A DNA stretch of 55,892 nucleotides from Sergeia podlipaevii (Eukaryota > Euglenozoa > Kinetoplastea > Trypanosomatida > Trypanosomatidae): the NCBI GenBank assembly GCA_030849805.1, contig JASANZ010002153.1, positions 1 through 55,892 on the forward strand. Reading direction: 5' to 3'. Both the position numbers and the translations under genes were made by a program. The notes beneath the pieces are model-generated. The model did no database searches, was not told the DNA's origin, and worked only from the letters and a program-made list of their open reading frames with translations. Below are positions 10,662-18,653 of this stretch, piece by piece; the first letter of the stretch is position 1, and each line of letters begins with the position of its first letter.

Positions 10662-10687
10662 TTTCCCCTTTTTTTTCGTTGTACAAG
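10662..10687 (+). promoter_or_regulatory. Predicted spliced-leader acceptor, kinase gene
   Basis: A C/T tract at 10662-10680 is followed by the first AG at 10686-10687. The leader would be about 190 bases and include a short upstream ORF at 10743-10790. An alternative acceptor, AG 10873-10874, lies a few bases before the ATG. Confidence 0.45.
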
Positions 10688-10878
10688 AAAGAAAAACAAT
10701 AAGTTTCATTTTGTAAAGGAAGAAAAAGTGGTGTGGTGTGGTATGGTGCAGGGTGACGAAGGTAGCCCCGTTCATACTAGCATCAAATAGAGCTCTCTGT
10801 GAGGCATACATACGATTTTTCTATATCTATATATACATATCTTTCTACATCGATACATCTATTTACATACAAAGCCAA

Positions 10879-13407
10879 ATGAAGTCGCGAAGACACGCAC
10901 GGGCACCACTCCCAGGTTTTGGGATTGATCTCCCCACGAGTAGCATTCAGGGTGAAATCCAAGTCCAGCAGAAGAACGAACAGGAAATTGACAAGCTTTT
11001 TATCAATGTTGACGATACGCTACAGTCGCCGATCGTGACCACCAACCCGACTTTTTGCGCGAAGTCCAACGCATCTCAACCAATCGGAGCTAATATCCGC
11101 TCGATTCCTCTCCGCCCAAGCTTAACTGCGACGCCATCGCAAGCCACTAACGGAACTCTGAGCGGTGCTATGCCAGACACCACCGCGCTGCGTCGCTTTG
11201 CCGCCACCACTGGCCCTTCTAGTGCGTCCTCTGTAGCTCCAGCACCACCACCACCACCCAAGTTCATTCATGTCAACAACACAACTCTCTTCGTTCTCAT
11301 GGATGGCATCTCTATGTTCTACGAGGGGAAACAGACATTTAACCATTCGGACGACGCGCTCGTGGTGCGGGAAGTGGAGGCACAACGAAAGAGAAAAGCG
11401 CTTGCGCGAAAGGACGCCGCCCGCATGGGGCTGTCGTCAGAAGCATCAAAAAGTTGCATCAATACCGTTGATGAGGCTATTCGTGGTCTTGAGCAGCAGA
11501 AAATGGAGGGCCCTTTGTCTCACAAGCCTTCGTCCGTAGACCTTGCTTCCCCGTTCACCGGGAGCGGAAGTACCAAAAGCGATCCAGGCTCTGTCGTCCT
11601 AGTGAGTAGCACCGCCGACACGGCAGGACAGCGGTATGGCGATGGCAATAGCAGTAGGAATGGCAAAGCAGCGGCATCCACAGCGGCGTTGGCAGCCTAC
11701 GCGACGCTTTTCAAGCGTCATGCCCAACAACCGCCGCGCACCCACTTGTTTCGGGGCTACATCCGGGCAGCCATGCTTGCTGCAGAGGAACAACAACGGC
11801 AGCGCAGGCAACGCGAGGCGCGACAGACAACTGAGTCGTCTATTGAGTCTCCAGTATTGCTTGCCGCTTTAGGAAATTGCCGAAGCTGCAGCAGCAGCGC
11901 TGGTTTCAAAGACTTCGAGGCGGTCTCTGTGTGTAGCGAAGGTGTGCAGGACGGTGTAGGCAGCGTGAACGGATCTCCAACGGACAATGCGCATGGCCAA
12001 AACGAAAGCAGCCGCAAGCTGCAGGCGCGGCCAAAGCCTGCGCGAGAGAAACCAGTGACAGCGCAGGACATTGGCCACAGCAACTGTTCTCTAGATCTTG
12101 ACGACGTTGAGATATGTCACTTCATCGGGGGTGGATCTCAGGGAAAGGTGTATCGAGTTAAGCTAGATGACAAGTACTACGCTCTCAAGCGTATGAGTAT
12201 CAAGGAGGCAACCGACGCAATGGACGATGTGGAGAGGCAGGGTCGTAAGCGAAGCCTAGTGAAGGAACTCAATATGATTAGATTGCAGAGGGAGCGATCC
12301 CCACCGCATCATTTGATGCAGATGTTCAACGCGGTGAAGGCGGTCGATGTGCTTAGTGTGTTGATTGAACTCATGTCCTTCAGCGTGGAGGATGCGCAAA
12401 AGATGGTTGCGCGCGTGCCACAAAATGAACTGATGAAACTGACGCAGTGCTCTCTGCGATCCTACATGACATCTCGCAGTCTGCAGGATTTAGATCTTAA
12501 CGCGTCCTTTAAGGAGCTGCGCACGACATGTCCACAGATGCTCGGGCGTCATACATTTAATGAGCCAAAGGACTGGGAATACACAGTGGAGCGCGCGACT
12601 GGGTTGCCGGAGATTGTGCTCTCACTCCTTGCCACTGACGTACTACGAGGCCTGCAGGAACTGCACAACGACTACGGCATGGTCCACTGCGACTTGAAGC
12701 CAGCCAACGTGCTGCTTTGTTTTGACGAGATGACGTTCAAGCTCGCTGATTTTGGGTGCAGCTGTGTCATGGACCCCGAAACACGCCGCGTTCGCCGCTC
12801 AGGTGTGGACCTTGGCTCTAAACTTTACAAAGCACCAGAACGGCTAACTGTAGAACTGCCGTCTAATCTGTCAATTCCAATGGAGCTAAGCACCACTGTT
12901 TCAGCTGAAGTCGTGGAGTTCTCCGCGAAGGCGGACGTGTGGTCACTTGGAACTATGCTGCTTGAGCTCAGCTGCGGTGTGCACCCGTGTAGTTACTTCA
13001 AGTCGGACTTCTGGAACTATGCAAACTCACTCAAGCTGGCCAAGATGGTGAAGCCGCTAAAGTGGTCCAGCGAGTTCTGCGACTTTATTCTTCGCTGCGT
13101 GTGCGTGTGCGAGGAGAAGCGGTGGGCAGTGGCGAGGCTGCTGAATCATCCGTTCATCCGCAAATATGAGCATGTGCCGCGCAATAAGCTCAAGTCTTTC
13201 ATGGAGCACCTTGCTCAGAACTCCGCCACGTACCAGAAGCGGCAGCAGCGGGAGCTACTTCAGAAACAAATCATGCTCAGTACAGCACATGAGGCACGCG
13301 ATAACTACAAGATTCATAGCCGAAACAAGTGGAAGTCTTTTACCACCTTTCTGAAGGCTGCCCCTGAGATGACAGATCCTGAGAAGTTTCCAAAGCTGGG
13401 GCAGTAG
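10879..13407 (+). CDS. Protein kinase, STE/MAP2K-like, with long N-terminal extension
   Basis: An 842-aa protein from the first true ATG (10879); the open frame extends upstream without another ATG. Residues 1-~405 are mostly low-complexity, with a conserved-looking block near 130-180 (PPKFIHVNNTTLFVLMDGIS). The kinase domain spans ~410-765: glycine loop GGGSQGKV (~418), catalytic Lys437 in YALK, HCDLKPANVLL with catalytic Asp605, DFG Asp624, an APE motif and the DVWSLGTM helix. The HRD arginine is Cys604, so it is a non-RD kinase. About 75 residues are inserted between the hinge and helix E. LLATDVLRGLQELH and the activation-segment style resemble STE7/MAP2K kinases. All catalytic residues are present, so activity is expected. 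Substrates are unknown. The C-terminal 75 residues are basic and helical. Confidence 0.85.
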   Translation: MKSRRHARAPLPGFGIDLPTSSIQGEIQVQQKNEQEIDKLFINVDDTLQSPIVTTNPTFCAKSNASQPIGANIRSIPLRPSLTATPSQATNGTLSGAMPDTTALRRFAATTGPSSASSVAPAPPPPPKFIHVNNTTLFVLMDGISMFYEGKQTFNHSDDALVVREVEAQRKRKALARKDAARMGLSSEASKSCINTVDEAIRGLEQQKMEGPLSHKPSSVDLASPFTGSGSTKSDPGSVVLVSSTADTAGQRYGDGNSSRNGKAAASTAALAAYATLFKRHAQQPPRTHLFRGYIRAAMLAAEEQQRQRRQREARQTTESSIESPVLLAALGNCRSCSSSAGFKDFEAVSVCSEGVQDGVGSVNGSPTDNAHGQNESSRKLQARPKPAREKPVTAQDIGHSNCSLDLDDVEICHFIGGGSQGKVYRVKLDDKYYALKRMSIKEATDAMDDVERQGRKRSLVKELNMIRLQRERSPPHHLMQMFNAVKAVDVLSVLIELMSFSVEDAQKMVARVPQNELMKLTQCSLRSYMTSRSLQDLDLNASFKELRTTCPQMLGRHTFNEPKDWEYTVERATGLPEIVLSLLATDVLRGLQELHNDYGMVHCDLKPANVLLCFDEMTFKLADFGCSCVMDPETRRVRRSGVDLGSKLYKAPERLTVELPSNLSIPMELSTTVSAEVVEFSAKADVWSLGTMLLELSCGVHPCSYFKSDFWNYANSLKLAKMVKPLKWSSEFCDFILRCVCVCEEKRWAVARLLNHPFIRKYEHVPRNKLKSFMEHLAQNSATYQKRQQRELLQKQIMLSTAHEARDNYKIHSRNKWKSFTTFLKAAPEMTDPEKFPKLGQ

Positions 13408-13843
13408 AGTACTTCAAAGTGGAGGACAGATTTGTATCATCTTTTTGTTGTTGCTGTTGTGTGACTTTAAAAAAAAAAAAACTCTGATACCGTGCTGTAA
13501 ATTAAAAAAGAATGCAGCACACACGCACACACTATCCAGCGGTGACACAGATCATTTAATATTATTTTCACACGCTCCGTTAAGGGTGGGTCGCTCTGCG
13601 GGATAAAAAATTATATATATATATATGAAACATCAGCTATGCATGCGGTGCATCTTCTATTTCTCTTTATTCTATTGTTTGCTGTTGTTTTCATTTTTGG
13701 TGCTCCAGAGGCAGATTTTTTTTTTTTTTTTGCAAAAGACAAAAAAAAAAAGGAAGATCTGTACATAGAAATAGCATATACATAAATAAAAGAAGATTTA
13801 ATCTGGTTTCCCCTCATAGTCCTTGCGTTTCTTGAGCTTCAGG
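13408..13843. other. Intergenic spacer, kinase to Maf
   Basis: No gene. Contains A-runs, a TA array at 13612-13626 and a T15-like run near 13718-13731. Candidate acceptors for the next gene are AG 13818-13819, 13834-13835 and 13841-13842. Confidence 0.65.
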
Positions 13844-14485
13844 ATGCCTGCAGATACTAAACCGATCATGGTGGTGGGCACTAGCGCAGCACAGCGTCGC
13901 GAAATCGTACGGCATCACTTTGAGTCTGTCTATGAGATGGCGTTCATTTCTCCAGATATTGATGAGAAAGCACTTCGCGCAGACGACCCATATGCGCTGA
14001 CCAAGTGTATCGCGGAAGCTAAGATGGCCGCAGTCTTAGAGGCAGTCGTGGTAGACAGCGCACTGACTGAGTGCATTCAGCAACGCCCTGGTAGCGTTGC
14101 TATTTCGTTTGACCAAGTCGTTGTGTGGAAGAACGAAGTGCGCGAAAAGCCATCTAGCAAAGAGGAAAGTCGTTCATTTATCCAGTGCTACTCGGATAGC
14201 AATCTCGCGACGGTCCAGACCACCGTGCTTTATGACTTTGCGTCTCGGAAACAGCTTTATGAGCATAATCAAACCATGACATACTACAGCATGTTGAGTG
14301 CAGAGTTGGTCGAGCGCGTTGTGGAGCGCGGTGTGTGCATGCACACTGCTGGAGGCTTTGTAGTAGAAGACGAAGATATGAAGTCATGCATGGTGAAAAT
14401 TGACCCAGGAGATGAGGAGGAGGTAATGGGCGTCTCTTCGACTGCAATCACGAATATGCTGCGCCAAATTGGATCAATTGCTTGA
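13844..14485 (+). CDS. Maf-family nucleotide pyrophosphatase
   Basis: A 213-aa protein, the usual size for Maf/HAM1-like house-cleaning enzymes, which hydrolyse non-canonical or excess (d)NTPs to the monophosphate. Visible signatures are an N-terminal VVGTSAAQRREI with paired Arg18-Arg19 (substrate binding in the family), SPDIDEKA (36-43), the SFDQVVVW strand near 87-94 carrying the catalytic acidic residue, and EKPSSKEES. The C-terminal AGGFVVED and DPGDEEEVMGVSSTAI segments match the late-family strand and helix. The frame is open seven codons upstream but starts there with TTG, so the ATG at 13844 is chosen. The first motif is less canonical than the bacterial LASxSPRR. Nucleotide specificity cannot be read. 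Confidence 0.87.
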   Translation: MPADTKPIMVVGTSAAQRREIVRHHFESVYEMAFISPDIDEKALRADDPYALTKCIAEAKMAAVLEAVVVDSALTECIQQRPGSVAISFDQVVVWKNEVREKPSSKEESRSFIQCYSDSNLATVQTTVLYDFASRKQLYEHNQTMTYYSMLSAELVERVVERGVCMHTAGGFVVEDEDMKSCMVKIDPGDEEEVMGVSSTAITNMLRQIGSIA

Positions 14486-14997
14486 TTATTAAAAAAAAAA
14501 AAATAGAAAACATGCGATCGGTAATTATTTTTTTTGGATTATTGTGGAAAGGAACTAGAAGAGCGATGGAAAAATATTTAGCAAGCAATAATACCAATGG
14601 ATCGGTATTTTTTTTGTTGTCGTTGTTGTTGTTGTTGTTGCTTCTCTTTTAGTCGTTGTAGCATTTGACAACGAAGCTTTTCTTTTTAATTTTTTTTTTT
14701 GAAATAAACACGTCCGTGCGGCGTAAGATGGTGCTTTTGCATTTGTTCTTTATTGCCCCTCTGTGCCTTCTTTCTTTTTATTCCCAAAGTATACCTTTTA
14801 ATGGCGAGGATTGCCAACTATTTTTTAAATAGGACCTCATATATATATAGAAAACGACGTGCAGAATACATCACCTATGTTATTATCATTTCATCTTTGT
14901 GTTCCCTTCATTTTTTGCTGATTTTTTTTTTTTCGTGAGTATATTGAGATAGGTCATTCAAGGATAAATATCTACAGCATTTTTCGTCTATACGTTT
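14486..14997. other. Intergenic spacer, Maf to coiled-coil anchor gene
   Basis: No gene. Contains an interrupted GTT array at 14616-14640, several T-runs and TA-rich sequence near 14840. A T12 tract ending near 14933 is followed by AG 14938-14939, a good acceptor candidate giving a leader of about 58 bases. Confidence 0.65.
14616..14640. repeat. GTT trinucleotide microsatellite
   Basis: GTT units with one TGTC interruption. A similar array of five units is at 18261-18275. Confidence 0.85.
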
Positions 14998-16845
14998 ATG
15001 AATTCTTTGTTTAAGCGCTTGCAGGAGGTGGTGGAGCTAGGCGAGGAGGACGCGCTGGAGGATATTACATCTGGCTATAGCGTTGATGGAGCAACTCTCG
15101 AATCACTGCCCAGCGATCCACAGGAACTGAAGCTGTCACTTCAGCTCGCCTCCAAGAAGTTTCAACAGCTCAAGTCAGAGTACGCTGATCTGCGACGTGA
15201 GAGCTGCGACATTGAGGCGAAACTGGCGAGTGTTAGGGTATCTTTTGCGACTGCTCGAGAGCTCTTCTCCATTACCGAGAAGCAGCATCAGCGTGTGATA
15301 CAGTTATTACTAGAGGCGCGTGTGTATGACGACAGAAATAGTCGTACAGGCGGTTCGCCCTTTGGTGGCAACGTAGAAGGCATCGCTGCTGTATCCTCAT
15401 CTTTGTCAGCAGCAGCAGCAGCGGTAGCCAGTGCTGGTGGTGGTGGTGCATCGTCGCTACTGCAGCAGCAGCAGGATCCATTCTATCTCTCAGCACTGGA
15501 AGAGCAGTGCTCACAATTGCGTGAAATGCTTCGCGAAAGCATAGAGGAGCGCAACGCGGCTCAGCGGGAAGCGGCGCTTTATGTCGGTCGTGGCATCCGT
15601 GTGCGAACCCAGGACTCAGAAAGCCGTACGGAGATGGCAACAGCGGTACAGAAGCTGCAGGCTCACTGGACTAAGGAGAGAGACGCGCTAGAGGCGCAGG
15701 TGGTCACTTTGGAAGAGGCGGCGGTGAAGAACGCAGAAGCGATGGCACTTCTCGTTGAGGCCCACAATACGGATCTTGAACGAGCCCATCACCAGCAAAA
15801 GCAGCACAGGAACATCTCAACTGCAAATGCAGAGGGTAGTCTCACCCAAACTGCTGTTGAGATGACACACTCTACAAATGGTTCTGTAGACACGGCGTCT
15901 TCTACACAACTAGTCCAGCTCAAGGAGCGCGTTGAGGCACTTGGCACTGAGCTTGAACAGTGGCGTAGTGGCGCTAAGCGTCATTCCGAAGTGCAAGAGT
16001 CCATTGTCATCCCGACAAAGGCCCAAGATAACGAAGCCGCCTCAGCCGAGCATGAGCCTCTTGACACTCACCTACAGCTGTTACGCCAAGAGTGCTCTGC
16101 GAAGGAGGAAGCCCTCGCCTCCATGTACGCCGATGCGAAACGAATGCAAGAGACAGAGCGACAGTTACGCGCTGAACTGACCGCGCAGCGCGAGACGGCC
16201 ACGCATGCGCTAGAGGCACTAGAATATGCGGGGAATATACAAGTTGAGCAGCAGCAGCGCTGCCAAGTTTTAGAGGGGGAGGTGGCCGAAAGCCACCAAA
16301 TGCAAGCAAAGCTCAGGCGCGAGCTGACTAGAGCAGATGATGCGATGCGAAGACTACGACAGGAGCACGCGGCTGCAGCATTGTCGCAAGCATCGTCTGC
16401 AGCAGCAGAAGGTGCAACCGTGTCTTCAGCACTGCAGCCGCCACAGACGGCTTTACTGCGTGGTGCCGCTTCTGCTCCTGGCTTGCGCCAGTTAGCTTCC
16501 TCAGCAGCCACCCTTGGCAATCCTTTTGGCGCACACGACGTGGACGCAGCTAAGCAGCGGCTCACCATCGGCGATAGCGCTGCCACAGTGTTTTCTGATC
16601 TTAGTGAAACAGGGGTGAGGATGCTGCGCACACGCTCGCCCCGCCAGCTTGTGATTTGGGCAATAATGCTAGTTGCTATGCTTAGTATGCTTTTTGTGCT
16701 GTTGATACCCTCCTCAAGTGGAGATAGCTTCGGTTCTGATGAATATGGGGCGCCTCGATATCGGTATGAAATGTGTCTCCATCAGCTGGAACAAGCGCGA
16801 GAACAGTGCAATAGACGACGTTGGGTCCCCATCCAACCATTGTAG
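14998..16845 (+). CDS. Coiled-coil protein with C-terminal transmembrane anchor
   Basis: A 615-aa protein not assignable to a named family. An acidic N-terminus is followed by heptad-rich coiled coil (about 40-110, 165-265, 305-335 and 355-470), broken by an Ala/Gly-rich linker near 130-155. One strong hydrophobic segment, LVIWAIMLVAMLSMLFVLLI, lies at about 551-571, followed by a 42-residue tail containing two Cys. The layout (long cytoplasmic coiled coil plus a single C-terminal membrane span) is that of golgin-84/CASP-type tethers. A Golgi or vesicle-tether role is inference only. No signal peptide is visible. Confidence 0.8.
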   Translation: MNSLFKRLQEVVELGEEDALEDITSGYSVDGATLESLPSDPQELKLSLQLASKKFQQLKSEYADLRRESCDIEAKLASVRVSFATARELFSITEKQHQRVIQLLLEARVYDDRNSRTGGSPFGGNVEGIAAVSSSLSAAAAAVASAGGGGASSLLQQQQDPFYLSALEEQCSQLREMLRESIEERNAAQREAALYVGRGIRVRTQDSESRTEMATAVQKLQAHWTKERDALEAQVVTLEEAAVKNAEAMALLVEAHNTDLERAHHQQKQHRNISTANAEGSLTQTAVEMTHSTNGSVDTASSTQLVQLKERVEALGTELEQWRSGAKRHSEVQESIVIPTKAQDNEAASAEHEPLDTHLQLLRQECSAKEEALASMYADAKRMQETERQLRAELTAQRETATHALEALEYAGNIQVEQQQRCQVLEGEVAESHQMQAKLRRELTRADDAMRRLRQEHAAAALSQASSAAAEGATVSSALQPPQTALLRGAASAPGLRQLASSAATLGNPFGAHDVDAAKQRLTIGDSAATVFSDLSETGVRMLRTRSPRQLVIWAIMLVAMLSMLFVLLIPSSSGDSFGSDEYGAPRYRYEMCLHQLEQAREQCNRRRWVPIQPL

Positions 16846-17328
16846 GGGTTCATATATTGTTTAGAAAGAAACTTTTGTTATTGTTTTTTTGTTGTTGTTA
16901 TTGTTGCTTACTGTTGCTTTTTATGCGCTTTTGTGTACGTGTTTTCCGCCTATTTAGCAGTCTGCTGCTGTTGATTGCAAAGTTATATATATATATATGT
17001 ATTTATAAAGAAAAAACAAATATTTGTGTTCCTATTACATAAATGCATTTTACGTTAGTGTGATTATTTTAATTGACGAGCTCTACGGCTGGTCTTTGTT
17101 CTTTAGGGTTCTCATGTCAGGAGGGGGGGGAGAGCTTTTTTTATATCAACTTTTTATCTCTCGTATTTGCTTTGTCTGTTTGACAGCAGCTGTATTTTGC
17201 GTGCCGTAGCCGCTACGGATATTAAAGTCACGTTTATATTTTTATAGAGGTAAACATCTGTCTACAGAGCAGGGGGAGGTGCGCCATATTTTTTGTATCT
17301 CGCTTACCATCGACACTTTCGGTTGAAA
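16846..17328. other. Intergenic spacer, coiled-coil gene to VPS29
   Basis: No gene. Contains T- and GTT-rich sequence, a TA array near 16984-16998 and a G8 run near 17123-17130. Candidate acceptors for VPS29 are AG 17246-17247 and 17265-17266. Confidence 0.6.
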
Positions 17329-17931
17329 ATGGTTCTTGTTCTCGTTGTGGGTGACTTACATATTCCTCAGCGGGCGGCGGGCATACCAGATGCGTTTATA
17401 AAGATGTTCACTCCCAATCGTATTCACAGTGTCTTTATTACCGGTAACGTGGGCTGTAAGGACACACTCGATTACTTCCGTACCCTCACCTCCAACGTGT
17501 ACTGCACGCGCGGTGAGTACGACACTCAGTGGTGCTCTTCGCTGAAGGACACTCTCGCAGTTCAAGTCGAGGGCATAATCATTGGCCTCATTCACGGACA
17601 TCAAGTAACGCCGCTTGGCGATAGAGATGCACTCGCGACGGTACAGCGCAAGCTCGGTGCTGATGTGATGCTCTTTGGAGGCACGCACATATCGAGAATT
17701 TTTGAATTTGATAGCTCCCTATTTATCAACCCAGGCTCTATCACTGGAGCTCACTCCGGGACTTCAGGCGACATTGTTCCTTCCTTCGTGCTTCTTGACA
17801 TTCACGGCACCTCCGTGACCGCGTTTACGTATCACTACGCATCTCGCGACGACCCTGAAGACATGGACGAAGCCGATAACGGTACAGACGCGGCGCTTCG
17901 CATTAGAAAGAAGGAGTGGTCAAAAGATTGA
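17329..17931 (+). CDS. VPS29: Retromer subunit VPS29
   Basis: A 200-aa metallophosphoesterase-fold protein and core subunit of the endosomal retromer (VPS26-VPS29-VPS35). Diagnostic stretches are LVVGDLHIPQRA at the N-terminus, TGNVG, GLIHGHQV, FINPGSITGA and the near-terminal VPSFVLLDIHG strand. As usual for VPS29, the nuclease site is incomplete: the GHTH position reads GGTH. A further 25 mostly charged residues follow the conserved core, slightly longer than the human protein (182 aa). The ATG at 17329 begins directly at the conserved first strand; the frame is open upstream only through a TTG. Confidence 0.95.
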   Translation: MVLVLVVGDLHIPQRAAGIPDAFIKMFTPNRIHSVFITGNVGCKDTLDYFRTLTSNVYCTRGEYDTQWCSSLKDTLAVQVEGIIIGLIHGHQVTPLGDRDALATVQRKLGADVMLFGGTHISRIFEFDSSLFINPGSITGAHSGTSGDIVPSFVLLDIHGTSVTAFTYHYASRDDPEDMDEADNGTDAALRIRKKEWSKD

Positions 17932-18653
17932 CAATCTGTTTAAAAAAAAAAATGTTGAATATACACACACACACACCTGAATCTAGGTTGATGGTGATTT
18001 TTTTTCATACGTATTTGCCTTCTTTTGCTTTGCTTAAAATTTATTGCAGCAACACCAATTATCAAGAATGAAATATCTGCAATGTATGCTTTTTTTCTAT
18101 TGTTTTTTTTTTTGGGGGGGGGAGGAGAAAAGTGAATTGAGTGTGGCCCACTACCCCTTCCTTGTGATCGAATTCCATCTTTGATCTTGCTACAATGATT
18201 TATCAAGCCAATGATCACAATTTGTATTATTCCACTATGTTCACTCCTTTTGTCTTTTTTGTTGTTGTTGTTGTTGATATGATAATTTAGGGTTTTATTG
18301 CGCTACAGGTTGTAGAGTATATAATATTTTTCTTCGAAGATTTTCTTGTACTTCTTATAGTGCGAGTATAGATCCCAAATAGGTTACCTTTTTTTTTTTT
18401 TTAGAAAGAAAGAGAGGTAGTGAGAGCTGATAGAGAGGGAAGTAGAGAAAGATTCAGTGTTCCGTGCCGTTCTGTTTTGCACTAATTGGTGTAACTGACC
18501 TTCTTTTCAGTGTCAAGTGCCATTCCAGCTGCATCTACATACACCTGCCGCATACACATATACATTCGCAGGCACTCAGTCTTTCACGTGTCACAACTTC
18601 TCTTTTTTTTTTTCATACATTTATACATCTATACAAGAACCAGTATTTCTAAA
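17932..18653. other. Intergenic spacer, VPS29 to dynein IC2
   Basis: No gene. Contains a G9 run at 18114-18122, a GTT array at 18261-18275 and T-runs near 18389-18402 and 18602-18613. One isolated TTAGGG hexamer near 18287 is not an array. Confidence 0.65.
18602..18637 (+). promoter_or_regulatory. Predicted spliced-leader acceptor, dynein IC2
   Basis: A T-rich tract from 18602 is followed by the first AG at 18636-18637, leaving a 16-base leader. An alternative acceptor is AG 18403-18404 after the T15 tract. Confidence 0.55.

Larger units (their letters stand above)
9964..10878. other. Intergenic spacer, pseudophosphatase to kinase
   Basis: No accepted gene. Contains GT-rich sequence near 10008-10024, a TA array at 10259-10276 and long T-runs. 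The acceptor for the kinase gene is predicted at 10686-10687. A 15-codon upstream ORF (10743-10790) would then lie in the kinase 5' UTR. Confidence 0.6.

Noticed and set aside
18283..18296. TTAGGG hexamer
   Set aside because: A single copy, not a telomeric or interstitial array.
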